64,000 bases of DNA from Myxococcota bacterium (GTDB taxonomy: Bacteria; Myxococcota_A; Bradymonadia; UBA7976; UBA1532): positions 310,001-374,000 of the forward strand of contig CAUJDF010000058.1 of the NCBI GenBank assembly GCA_963169045.1, written 5' to 3'. A program made the position numbers and the translations under genes. Positions 9,497 to 16,707 of the stretch are shown here, piece by piece (positions within the stretch are counted from its first letter, which is position 1; each line of letters opens with the position of its first letter). The notes under the pieces are model-generated. The model worked only from the letters and a program-made list of their open reading frames with translations. It did not search any database and was not told the origin of the DNA.

Positions 9497-9525
9497 ATTC
9501 TTCCGGGCGCGCCGCGGCGGTGCAA
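9497..9525 (-). promoter_or_regulatory. Predicted promoter of the CPBP protease operon, leaderless
   Basis: On the minus strand TTGCAC (9520-9525), a 17-bp spacer and AAGAAT (9497-9502), followed 9 bases later by the ATG at 9487. No ribosome-binding site fits in the interval. Confidence 0.4.
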
Positions 9526-9650
9526 GGGCGCGCCCGGGATCGGGGCGGGTGGGGTGGGCGCCGCCCGACCCGGGGCGTCGCGCGCCACCCGCCGCCCGCC
9601 GAACGATCGCCCGTGACTCCTCGTCCCCAGCCTGTCGCGGGAGCGCGCCG

Positions 9651-9890
9651 TTGAGCGCCGGCGCGTTCCTCGTCGTGATCGGCCTGCTCGGCGCGTTCGT
9701 GGCGCTGAGCCTGGCCGTCCGGCGATGGGGGACGGGCCGCCCCGCGGCCGAGGCGCGCGTGCACGTCCTCGGCGCGCGCCGCCTCGACGCCCAGAACACG
9801 CTCTGGCTCGTCGAGGCCGAGGGCCGCCGGCTGCTGATCGGCACCGGCCGGGACGGCGCGCGGCTCGTCGCCGATCTGGACCCGCCGTGA
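9651..9890 (+). CDS. FliO-like type III export accessory protein
   Basis: About 79 residues: one N-terminal transmembrane segment (AFLVVIGLLGAFVALSLAV) and a small FliO-type domain (LGARRLDAQNTLWLVEAEGR, then RLLIGTG). FliO assists assembly of the FliP ring of the flagellar export gate. No ATG gives this length. The TTG at 9651 has GGGAG about 8 bases upstream and begins directly before the membrane segment, so it is chosen. The frame runs upstream to 9486 but that part is Arg/Pro-rich and unlikely to be translated. The gene overlaps fliP by 4 bp. FliO is poorly conserved, so the call rests partly on context. Confidence 0.65.
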   Translation: MSAGAFLVVIGLLGAFVALSLAVRRWGTGRPAAEARVHVLGARRLDAQNTLWLVEAEGRRLLIGTGRDGARLVADLDPP

Positions 9891-10501
9891 CATCGGGCAG
9901 CCCGCTCGTCTGGGTCGTCGCCGCCAGCGTGTTGCCGCTGCTGGCGGTGAGCGCGACCGCGTTCGCCAAGATCGCGGTCGTCCTCGGGATCCTGCGCGGC
10001 GGCCTCGGCGTGCCGGGGGCGCTGCCGGCGCCGGTCGTCGCCGGTCTGGCGGCGGTCCTGGCGGCGCTCGTCATGACGCCGGTGGCGACGCAGGTGGCGG
10101 CGGCGGTCGACGCGCCGGCGGAGCCCGCGGGCTGGACGGGGGCGGCGGCGCAGGCCTGGCCGACGCTCGCCGACTTCCTCGAGCGGCACACGCGCCCCGA
10201 CGACGCGGCCCTCGTCGCCGACGTGGCGGCGCGCCTCGCCCCGGACGCGGCCGCCGCGCCGACGCCGGCGATGCGCATCGCCGCCTTCATGGTGAGCGAG
10301 CTGACCGCCGCGTTCTCGCTCGGCGTCCTGGTGCTGCTGCCCTTCCTCGTCGTCGACCTGCTCGTCGCCAACACGCTGGCGGTCGTCGGATTCCACTTGC
10401 TTCCCCCCGCGCTCGTCGCCCTGCCGTTCAAGCTGCTGCTGTTCGTCGCCGCGGGCGGTTGGGGTCTGCTCGTGCGCGGCCTGGTGGGCAGCTATGCCTG
10501 A
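9887..10501 (+). CDS. fliP: Flagellar/type III export gate protein FliP (SctR)
   Basis: A 204-residue membrane protein. The N-terminal half has TAFAKIAVVLGILRGGLGV, and the C-terminal half SELTAAFSLGVLVLLPFLVV, then DLLVANTLAVVGFHLLPP and LPFKLLLFVAAGGW, the two FliP/SctR signatures. FliP forms the pentameric ring through which substrates are exported. The ending LVGSYA resembles injectisome SctR slightly more than flagellar FliP. GTG start at 9887 overlaps the fliO stop by 4 bp. It is shorter and much richer in alanine than typical FliP. No other flagellar or injectisome genes are visible in the window apart from this operon. Confidence 0.9.
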   Translation: MTSGSPLVWVVAASVLPLLAVSATAFAKIAVVLGILRGGLGVPGALPAPVVAGLAAVLAALVMTPVATQVAAAVDAPAEPAGWTGAAAQAWPTLADFLERHTRPDDAALVADVAARLAPDAAAAPTPAMRIAAFMVSELTAAFSLGVLVLLPFLVVDLLVANTLAVVGFHLLPPALVALPFKLLLFVAAGGWGLLVRGLVGSYA

Positions 10502-10736
10502 GCACGACCTCGTCCTCCGCGGCCTGTGGCTGGCGCTGCGGCTTTCGCTGCCCGCGCTGGCCGGCGGCCTCGCGGCGGCGGTCGTCGGCGGCCTGATCCA
10601 GAACCTCACCGCCTGGCAGGACGGGCTTCTGTCTTATGTTCCGCGGGTTTGTGGCGTCGCGGTGGCCTACGCCGTCGCCGCGCCCTGGCTCGGCGAGGAG
10701 CTGCTCGTCTTCGCGCGCCTCGCCTGGGGCGGCTGA
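10494..10736 (+). CDS. fliQ: Export gate protein FliQ (SctS)
   Basis: An 80-residue two-helix membrane protein. The motif LSLPALAGGLAAAVVGGL followed by IQNLTAWQDGLLSYVPR matches the FliQ/SctS signature (L-LPAL--GL-VG---GL-Q--T-IQE--LSFVPK), including the glutamine and the charged loop between the helices. FliQ packs around FliP in the export gate. It overlaps the end of fliP by 8 bp and shares one base with the next start, so the operon is fully overlapped. Confidence 0.9.
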   Translation: MPEHDLVLRGLWLALRLSLPALAGGLAAAVVGGLIQNLTAWQDGLLSYVPRVCGVAVAYAVAAPWLGEELLVFARLAWGG

Positions 10737-11347
10737 TGGACGGCGACTGGGCGGTGTGGGCGCGGGTCATGCCCGCGGTGGGCATGCTGCCGCTCGGCGG
10801 TCCGGCGCCGCGGCTCGTGCTCGGCGCGGGCCTGGCGGCCCTCCTCGCCGAGTGGACGTCGCCCCCGGCCGTCGACGCCTGGGGGTTGGCCGGCGAGGCC
10901 GCGCTCGGCGCTGCGCTCGGCGTGCTCGCCGCCGTGCCCGCCCACGCCGCCGAGGCGCTGCGCGGCGACGGCCCGGAGGCGCTCGGCTTCGCAGGGCGCG
11001 TGTGGACCTGGGCCATCTTCTTCGGCGTCGGCGGCCCGGCGATGTTGCTGCTGGCGCTGGCGGCGTCGTTCCGCGCGCTGCCCGCCGCCGCCTGGCCGGG
11101 CGTGGAGGCGATCGTCGCGGCGGGCGGCACGTTGCTGCACGCCGCGATCGTGCTCGGCCTGCCCGCGTGGCTGACGGGCCTGCTCGCGGGGCCGCTGGCG
11201 GCGCTCGTCGACCGGCTCGGCGGCGCGGGGAGCGCGCTCGTCCCGGTGCTCCGCCCGACGCTCGCGTTGGGCCTGCTCGCGGCGACGCTGCCCGCGCTGC
11301 TCGACGAGATGCGCGGCGACTGGCTGTCCGCGCTGGCGGCCCCGTGA
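10736..11347 (+). CDS. fliR: Export gate protein FliR (SctT), short form
   Basis: A 203-residue polytopic membrane protein with five or six hydrophobic segments. Its position between fliQ and an flhB-like gene and its general pattern (GxxPxLLLALAASFRALP, then a C-terminal LVPVLRPTLALGLLAATLPALL) fit FliR/SctT, although it is about 50 residues shorter than usual and sequence conservation is modest. ATG at 10736 overlaps the fliQ stop by one base. FliR completes the FliP5-Q4-R1 gate. The call relies heavily on synteny. Confidence 0.72.
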   Translation: MDGDWAVWARVMPAVGMLPLGGPAPRLVLGAGLAALLAEWTSPPAVDAWGLAGEAALGAALGVLAAVPAHAAEALRGDGPEALGFAGRVWTWAIFFGVGGPAMLLLALAASFRALPAAAWPGVEAIVAAGGTLLHAAIVLGLPAWLTGLLAGPLAALVDRLGGAGSALVPVLRPTLALGLLAATLPALLDEMRGDWLSALAAP

Positions 11348-12024
11348 GCCGGCTCGCTGCCGCCCGCCGCCGCGGCGACGTGCCCCGCGCCCCAGGCTAC
11401 GTCGGCCTCTGGGTGGCCTGCGGCGGCGCGGCGGGCACCGCCCTCGGCGCGTCGCTCGCCCCCTGGCACGCGCTGGCCGTCGCCGCCTGGGGGCTCGGGG
11501 ACGGCCCGTGGAGCGCCGCGCGCGCGGTCGTCCTGCCCGCCGGCCTCGGCGCGGTCGCCGGCGCCACGCTGGGCCTCGTCGCCGCCCAGGTGACCCTCGG
11601 CGCGTGGTCGCCGGGCCTGCGTTCGCGGCTCCCCCCGGCGAGCGCGCCACGGCCGAAGGCGCCGATCGCGATCGTCGCCGGGACGCTCGCCGGCCTCGCC
11701 GCCCTGCGGGCGCTGCCGCGGTGGGGCGAAGATCCCGGCCGCCTGCTCCTCGCGACGCCGCTCGTGGCGCTCGCCGCCGGGGCGCTGGCGCTCGCCGTCC
11801 CCGCGCTCGCCGAGCGGGCCGCGGCGCGCCGCCGCTGGCGACACCGCGTCGACCCGCAGCCGGCGCCGCGCCGCGATCCGGACGAGGCCCCGCCGATCCC
11901 GCGCGCCGAGATCCGGCAGCGCGGCGCGGAACCCGACCGGAGAGCCCCGCTGTCTCAAGATCGGGGCGCGGATCAGGCCGGCAGGCCGAGCTCGTGTTTG
12001 AGCGCCTTCACCAACCGGAAGTAG
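11344..12024 (+). CDS. FlhB-like (SctU) protein lacking the autocleavage domain
   Basis: About 226 residues, starting with SRLAAARRRGDVPRAPGY, which matches the FlhB/SctU N-terminus (EARKKGQVPRS type). Four hydrophobic segments follow (about 22-42, 60-85, 108-125, 136-155), then RRRWRHR. The cytoplasmic part stops just after PRAEIRQR, which aligns with the EGDP-vKaRIRq stretch that precedes the cleavage domain in FlhB; no NPTH site or cleavage domain remains. That domain switches substrate class in flagella and injectisomes, so this gate cannot use the standard switch. GTG start overlaps the fliR stop by 4 bp. The last 52 bp overlap the convergent Cys-rich gene. Confidence 0.68.
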   Translation: MSRLAAARRRGDVPRAPGYVGLWVACGGAAGTALGASLAPWHALAVAAWGLGDGPWSAARAVVLPAGLGAVAGATLGLVAAQVTLGAWSPGLRSRLPPASAPRPKAPIAIVAGTLAGLAALRALPRWGEDPGRLLLATPLVALAAGALALAVPALAERAAARRRWRHRVDPQPAPRRDPDEAPPIPRAEIRQRGAEPDRRAPLSQDRGADQAGRPSSCLSAFTNRK

Positions 12025-12389
12025 GTCTGTTTGTCATAAGGACGATTGAGGATGTGGAACTCTTTGCGCACGAGGCCGACGCACCCGAAGCAGTAGGTGC
12101 ACTCGGTGCAGTCCGTGCACTGGACGAGGTAGTGACTGTCGACGCACCGTTCGCACTCGGCGAGATGGCTCGAATGGTGGCACTCGCGACAGGCGCGGAC
12201 GTGGGTGCAATGCGTGCAGTGGTGGGCGTCGACGGCGTAGTTGCAGCGATGGCAGTACGTCGACGATGCCGAGAACATGCAGTACGTGCAGTTGTCGCAA
12301 GTCTCGGAGGCGTAGCTGCCGACGTTGCCGCGATCGCCGGCGTCGCGGCGCAGCTGCTGGAGCTCGGCGAGGTAGGTCCGTTTGTCCAT
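11973..12389 (-). CDS. Small 16-cysteine zinc-ribbon-like protein
   Basis: A 138-residue soluble protein with 16 cysteines and several histidines, arranged as repeated CxxC/CxxH pairs spaced 6-11 residues apart (CDNCTYC, CHRC, CTHC, CRECHH, CERC, CTDCTEC, CFGC). It ends with CFGCVGLVRKEFHILNRPYD and a short helical tail. From memory, this ending resembles a Cys-rich domain (CIGCVGLRNK-YCIFNKQY) common in proteins of candidate-phyla bacteria, sometimes misnamed CaiB/BaiF; I cannot confirm this here. Several zinc ions or Fe-S clusters could be bound. ATG at 12389 lies 8 bases after a promoter -10, suggesting a leaderless message. Convergent with and overlapping the flhB-like gene. Function unknown. 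Confidence 0.82.
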   Translation of the reverse strand: MDKRTYLAELQQLRRDAGDRGNVGSYASETCDNCTYCMFSASSTYCHRCNYAVDAHHCTHCTHVRACRECHHSSHLAECERCVDSHYLVQCTDCTECTYCFGCVGLVRKEFHILNRPYDKQTYFRLVKALKHELGLPA

Positions 12390-12397
12390 GGCGGCGC

Positions 12398-12426
12398 ATC
12401 CTAGGCCCCCGGCCCGGGGGAGGCAA
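12398..12426 (-). promoter_or_regulatory. Predicted promoter of the Cys-rich protein gene, leaderless
   Basis: On the minus strand TTGCCT (12421-12426), a 17-bp spacer, TAGGAT (12398-12403) and then 8 bases to the ATG at 12389. The arrangement is nearly identical to those at 3806-3834 and 45988-46016. Confidence 0.5.
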
Positions 12427-12452
12427 TGCGCCGGGGGGTTCCGTCCGACACG

Positions 12453-12482
12453 TTGACGGGGCCCACGCCCCGGCGGAACGAT
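12453..12482 (+). promoter_or_regulatory. Possible promoter of the second archaemetzincin gene
   Basis: TTGACG (12453-12458), 18-bp spacer, AACGAT (12477-12482); the start codon is at 12498, so the leader would be about 10 nt. The -10 is weak. A 6-bp hairpin (CGGGGC/GCCCCG) lies in the spacer. Confidence 0.3.
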
Positions 12483-12497
12483 GAGCGTGAGACGCCG

Positions 12498-13595
12498 ATG
12501 ACGAGGCGAGTGCGCCCACTCCTGACCTGCGTCGCCCTCCTCGCGACGCTCGCGGGCGTGGCGGGGGCGACGCCGCCCGAGCCGCCGACGGTCTACGTGC
12601 GCGCGCTCGGCGATGTCTCGTCGGCGCACACGCGCTGGGCGTGCCAGGTGGTGCGCGACGTGTTCCGCGTGCGTTGTCGCGTGCTGCGCGCGCAGCCGCT
12701 GCCGCACGACGCGCTGGACCGCGCCCGGCACCAGTACGACGCCGACCGGCTGGTCGACGCGCTGTTCCGCACGCTGCCCGACGACGGCCTCGCCCTCATC
12801 GGCCTCACCAACGCCGATCTCTTCGAGGGGGGTCGCAATCACTTCGTGTTCGGGCTCGGTCACCTGGTCGACCACGTCGGCGTGGTGTCGCTCGCGCGCT
12901 ACCGCAACGCCTGGTGGGGCGAGCCCGACGACGAGCGGCTGTTCCGCGAGCGCTTCTTCAAGGTGCTGGTGCACGAGGCGGGGCACACGCTCGGCCTGCC
13001 GCACTGCGCGAACCGCGGCTGCGCCATGCGCGACGACCGCTCGCTCGCCGATCTCGACGCGGGACCGACGACGTTCTGCGCCCGCTGCGCCGTGGCGATC
13101 CGCGACCGCGTCGCCGAGGCGCCGGGCTCCGCCCGCTGGCACTACACGCGCGGCCACAGCCACCTGAACCGCGGGCAGTTCGCCCAGGCGGTGATGCACT
13201 TCGAGCGCGCCGTCGAGCGGGCGCCCCGCGACGCGCGCTACCGCAACGACCTCGGCGTCGGCTGGCTGCGGCGCGGCGACGCGGCGCGCGCGCTCTGGTG
13301 CTTCCGCGAGGCGGCGCGCCTCGACCCGACCTTCCCGAACGCGCGCTACAACGAGGGGCTCGTCTTCCTCGGCGTCGGCGACGTGTCCATGGCACGGCGC
13401 GCCTTCGAGCGCGCGCTCGACGCCGATCCCGCCTGGGCGCTGGCCCATCGCCAGCTCGGCTACCTGTACCTCGAGGCGCTCGGCGACACCGACCGCGCCT
13501 ACGAGCACTTCGACCTCTATCTGGCCGCTCACGGCGAGGACGACTCGGTGCGCGAACAGATGCGCCTGATCAAGGGCGGGGCCGGCGCGCCTTGA
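12498..13595 (+). CDS. Secreted archaemetzincin-like metalloprotease with TPR repeats
   Basis: A 365-residue protein with an N-terminal signal peptide (about 1-24, cleavage near AGA-TPP). The zinc site HEAGHTLGLPHC starts at His159/Glu160 and includes His163 and His169. Cys170, Cys175 and Met177 follow, then Cys194 and Cys197 as CARC, giving all the ligands of the archaemetzincin double-metal motif. Residues about 210-340 form at least four TPR units (RWHYTRGHSHLNRGQFAQAV; ALWCFREAARLDPTFPNARY). Archaemetzincins are usually lone catalytic domains, so the TPR extension is unusual and is shared with 7363-8361. ATG at 12498 is chosen because it opens the signal peptide. Substrate unknown. Confidence 0.85.
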   Translation: MTRRVRPLLTCVALLATLAGVAGATPPEPPTVYVRALGDVSSAHTRWACQVVRDVFRVRCRVLRAQPLPHDALDRARHQYDADRLVDALFRTLPDDGLALIGLTNADLFEGGRNHFVFGLGHLVDHVGVVSLARYRNAWWGEPDDERLFRERFFKVLVHEAGHTLGLPHCANRGCAMRDDRSLADLDAGPTTFCARCAVAIRDRVAEAPGSARWHYTRGHSHLNRGQFAQAVMHFERAVERAPRDARYRNDLGVGWLRRGDAARALWCFREAARLDPTFPNARYNEGLVFLGVGDVSMARRAFERALDADPAWALAHRQLGYLYLEALGDTDRAYEHFDLYLAAHGEDDSVREQMRLIKGGAGAP

Positions 13596-13599
13596 CGAA

Positions 13600-13628
13600 T
13601 TGCGCCGCGCGGGGATGGGGCCTAATCT
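13600..13628 (+). promoter_or_regulatory. Predicted promoter of the FHA-GGDEF gene, leaderless
   Basis: TTGCGC (13600-13605), a 17-bp spacer and TAATCT (13623-13628), ending 7 bases before a GTG at 13636. This makes the GTG a likely leaderless start and argues against translation from the upstream in-frame ATG at 13615, which would lie inside the promoter. Confidence 0.5.
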
Positions 13629-13635
13629 TGGTGCC

Positions 13636-14517
13636 GTGCGCGGCACCCAGACACGCATCGTTCGCGATCCCGCCTTCGCGCGGCCCACGGGCCTCGCCCG
13701 CGAGAGCCTCGTCACGATCTACGGCGCCCGCCTCGGCACGAAGTTCGACCTCGAGCGGGAGCGCCCGCAGACGACCATCGGGCGCGACGTCACCGCCGAC
13801 ATCGTCATCGAGGACGACAGCGTTTCGCGCGTGCACTGCCGAATCATCCCCGAGGGCGACGACTGGCTCATCGAGGATCTCAACAGCACGAACGGCACTT
13901 ACGTGGCCGGGCACGCTGTCGCGCGCGCGTCGCTCCGCGACGGCGACCAGGTGAAGGTGGGCAGCACCATCTTCAAGTTCCTGGCCGGCCACAACGTCGA
14001 GGCCGCGTACCACGAAGAGATCTACCGCATGGCCATCTTCGACGGCCTGACCCAGCTGCACAACCGGCGGTACTTCGAGGAGTTCTGCGAGCGCGAGATC
14101 GCGCGCTGCCGGCGGCACGAGCGTCCGCTCGCGCTGCTCATGTTCGACGTGGACCACTTCAAGCGCATCAACGACGACTTCGGCCACCTCTCCGGCGACC
14201 ACGTCCTGCGCGAGCTCGCCTCGACGCTCGTCAAGCGCATCCGGCGCGAGGAGCTCTTCGCCCGCTACGCCGGCGACGAGTTCGTGGTCGTGGTGCCCGA
14301 GACCACGCCTGAGGCGGCCATGACGCTCGCCGAGACGCTGCGCATGCTGGTCAACACGACCGAATTCGTCTTCGAAACCGAGCCCTTGCCGGTGACCATC
14401 AGCATGGGCGTCGCCGGGGTGACGCAGGACGTGCACACCCCGGCCCAGCTCGTGGCCGCCGCCGACGCGGCGCTCTACCGGGCCAAGCAGAAGGGCCGCA
14501 ACACCGTCTCTCTCTGA
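13636..14517 (+). CDS. FHA-domain diguanylate cyclase (GGDEF)
   Basis: About 293 residues. An FHA domain (about 25-110; TIGRDVTADIVIEDDSVSRVHC, then LNSTNGTYV) should bind a phosphothreonine partner. It is followed by a GGDEF domain with the conserved opening FDGLTQLHNRRYFEEF, the metal-site FDVDHFKRINDDFGH and the signature loop AGDEF in place of GGDEF, a variant found in active cyclases, so c-di-GMP synthesis is plausible. No RxxD inhibitory site is seen immediately before the loop. Neighbours are envelope proteins. The start is set at GTG 13636 from the promoter; ATG 13615 or TTG 13600 are alternatives. Confidence 0.9.
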   Translation: MRGTQTRIVRDPAFARPTGLARESLVTIYGARLGTKFDLERERPQTTIGRDVTADIVIEDDSVSRVHCRIIPEGDDWLIEDLNSTNGTYVAGHAVARASLRDGDQVKVGSTIFKFLAGHNVEAAYHEEIYRMAIFDGLTQLHNRRYFEEFCEREIARCRRHERPLALLMFDVDHFKRINDDFGHLSGDHVLRELASTLVKRIRREELFARYAGDEFVVVVPETTPEAAMTLAETLRMLVNTTEFVFETEPLPVTISMGVAGVTQDVHTPAQLVAAADAALYRAKQKGRNTVSL

Positions 14518-14538
14518 GAGGCGCCCGCGGGGGGCGTC

Positions 14539-16707
14539 GTGCGTCGTGCCATCCGATTGCTGGTGCTCCTCGCCTTCGCGGGCTGCGGGGACGGCGGGTT
14601 CAGCTTCGGCATCCCCGGCTGCACCGAGACGAGCACGCGCCCGTTCGTCACCGCGCCCGAGAACACGACCGACCGCGGCGTGCGCGCCACGGTCACCGCC
14701 GAGGGCCTGAAGTTCCTCGTCGACCGGCGCGAGGCGCTCGCGCGCGCGCTGCTCGACGTCGGCCCCGACGGGCACGTGCGCGTCCCGTGGCCCGAGCCGA
14801 TCGCTATCGGCGATCTCGAGGGCGGCCTGGGCCTCGAGCTGCGCGACCTCGTGCTCGACTTCGACCTGCGCCGTGTCGAGGTCGACATCTCGTTCCTGCC
14901 GGATCCAGCGCGCATCCGCTTCGAGCTGCGCTACGCGCGGCTCGGCCTCGACGAGGGCATCGTCGCCGGCGCCATCGGCGTCGACGGCGCATGCCGCGTG
15001 CGCAACGGGCTCGACCCGGGCACGCCGGAGGCGGCGCTCATCGACGCCGACATCGCCTTCGACGTGGCGCTCGTCATCGACGAGAACGGCGCGTTCCGGG
15101 CCGACGTGGACGTGCTGCCGTTCACCGTGCACGACCTCGGGATCGAGCTCGAGCTCGACCGCAGCCTGCCCGAGTGCAGCGACGGCGTGACCGCCTCGGA
15201 GTGCACCATCGCCTGCAACGTCGCCAACGCCGCCTCCGACATCGGCGAGGCGCTGCGCGACGCGTTCAGCACGCAGCTCGACGACCTGCTGCAGCCGTTC
15301 ATCCAGGGGTTCGTCAACAACTTCCTGCGCAAGTTCAACGGCAAACCGCTCTGGATCGAGGGCGAGGTGCGGCCCCAGGTGCTGTCGGCGCTGCTGCCGA
15401 TCGCGAAGGACGCGCACCCGTTCCGCTTCCGCGTGGGGCCGTCGCCCGACGGCTTCGGCGTGCGCGCCCACGGCGACGAGGCCGACGGTCTCGACCTGAC
15501 GCTCTCGCCGGGGCTCGACGCCGACGACCACCCCTGCGCGCCCCCGGCGGACGGGGCGCCGGTGCTCACCGCGGGGCCGCCGCCGGCGCTCACCGGCCGC
15601 GACGCGCGCGGGGGGACGTACCACCTGGGCCTGAGCCTCGCCGAAGCGACGCTCAACCGCGCGCTGTGGGTGGCCTACCGCTCGGGCGCGCTCTGCCTCG
15701 CGCTCGACAGCGAGACGATCGAGCGCCTCACGGGACAGCGCGTCGACAGCGCGCTGCTCGGCAACCTGCTGACGGCGGTCGGCGAGCTGACCAACGGCGA
15801 GCCCGCGCCCGTCATGCTCGTCGTCGATCCCGACTTCCGGGCGGCGCAGTTCCCGCTGGTCGAGTTCCAGCCGGTGGCCGACGACGGTGGCGTGCCGCAG
15901 GCGCGCCTGGACGTGGCGCTGCCGGGCCTCGGAACGTCCTTCTACGTGCTCGTGGAGGGGCGCTGGTCCCGCGTGTGGCAGGGGCGCGTCGACGTCGAGA
16001 TCTCGGCGACCGCCCAGGCGACGCCCGACAACCGGCTGGCGCTCGCGCTGGCGCCGCCGACGATCACGAACCTGCAGACGACCTACGACGAGCTGCTGGC
16101 GGCGGTCGACCTGCCCGGGCTGCTCCAGATGATGGTGGATCTGGCCTCGAGCGGCCTGTTCCAGGACGGTTTCTCCTTGGATGTGGGGCTCGGCGGGCTC
16201 GTCTCCGAGCTGAGCGGGCTGCCGCTCGACGTGCGTGTCGTGGCGCTGAAGACCGAGGGCGAGGCGGGCGACTTCTTGAGCGTGCTGCTGTCGCTCGTCG
16301 ACGCGCGGGCGGGCGGCGCAGCCGTCGCCGCGGTCGAGACGCGGGCGGCGCCGGGGCGGGTGGACCTGCCCGCGGGACGCGCGGAGATCGCGGTGGCGGC
16401 CGAGGGCGCGGACGCGGCGCTCTTCCAATGGCGTGTCGACGAGGGGCCGTGGCGGCCGCTGGCGGCGGCACCCGGCGGCGTGCTGCGCGTCGACGATCCC
16501 CGGCTGCGCCTCGTGGGGCCGCATCGGGTGCACGTGCGCGCCGTCGCGCGCGGCGAGTACCGCTCGCTCGATCCCACGCCGGCGGTGGTCGAGCTCGAGA
16601 CGCCGTCCGCGGCGGCGGTCGAGTCGGGCGGTTGCGCGGCGGCGCCGGCGACGTCCTTCGCGCCCTGGGCGGCGCTGCTCCTCCTGCTGCGGCGGCGCCG
16701 CCGATGA
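14539..16707 (+). CDS. Large lipoprotein with C-terminal sorting-signal-like tail
   Basis: A 722-residue predicted lipoprotein (lipobox LAFAGC near residue 15). The body is rich in beta-strand-like sequence and recognisable domains are absent; amphipathic stretches such as LQPFIQGFVNNFLRKF suggest lipid or membrane contacts. A C-terminal Ig-like segment (about 590-690) is followed by a Cys near GGC, a hydrophobic stretch (FAPWAALLLLL) and terminal RRRRR, resembling the MYXO-CTERM type of anchor/sorting tail. A lipobox and such a tail in one protein is unusual. GTG start follows a GGGGGG stretch. It overlaps the next gene by 4 bp. Function unknown. Confidence 0.78.
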   Translation: MRRAIRLLVLLAFAGCGDGGFSFGIPGCTETSTRPFVTAPENTTDRGVRATVTAEGLKFLVDRREALARALLDVGPDGHVRVPWPEPIAIGDLEGGLGLELRDLVLDFDLRRVEVDISFLPDPARIRFELRYARLGLDEGIVAGAIGVDGACRVRNGLDPGTPEAALIDADIAFDVALVIDENGAFRADVDVLPFTVHDLGIELELDRSLPECSDGVTASECTIACNVANAASDIGEALRDAFSTQLDDLLQPFIQGFVNNFLRKFNGKPLWIEGEVRPQVLSALLPIAKDAHPFRFRVGPSPDGFGVRAHGDEADGLDLTLSPGLDADDHPCAPPADGAPVLTAGPPPALTGRDARGGTYHLGLSLAEATLNRALWVAYRSGALCLALDSETIERLTGQRVDSALLGNLLTAVGELTNGEPAPVMLVVDPDFRAAQFPLVEFQPVADDGGVPQARLDVALPGLGTSFYVLVEGRWSRVWQGRVDVEISATAQATPDNRLALALAPPTITNLQTTYDELLAAVDLPGLLQMMVDLASSGLFQDGFSLDVGLGGLVSELSGLPLDVRVVALKTEGEAGDFLSVLLSLVDARAGGAAVAAVETRAAPGRVDLPAGRAEIAVAAEGADAALFQWRVDEGPWRPLAAAPGGVLRVDDPRLRLVGPHRVHVRAVARGEYRSLDPTPAVVELETPSAAAVESGGCAAAPATSFAPWAALLLLLRRRRR

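Noticed and set aside
9486-9650. N-terminal extension of the FliO-like protein from an upstream ATG
   Set aside because: The extra residues are Arg/Pro-rich, lie in the divergent promoter region, and would place the membrane segment far from the N-terminus; TTG 9651 with GGGAG upstream is better.
13615-13635. ATG start at 13615 for the FHA-GGDEF protein
   Set aside because: It lies between the -35 and -10 of the predicted promoter, so it would not be in the transcript; kept only as an alternative if another promoter exists.
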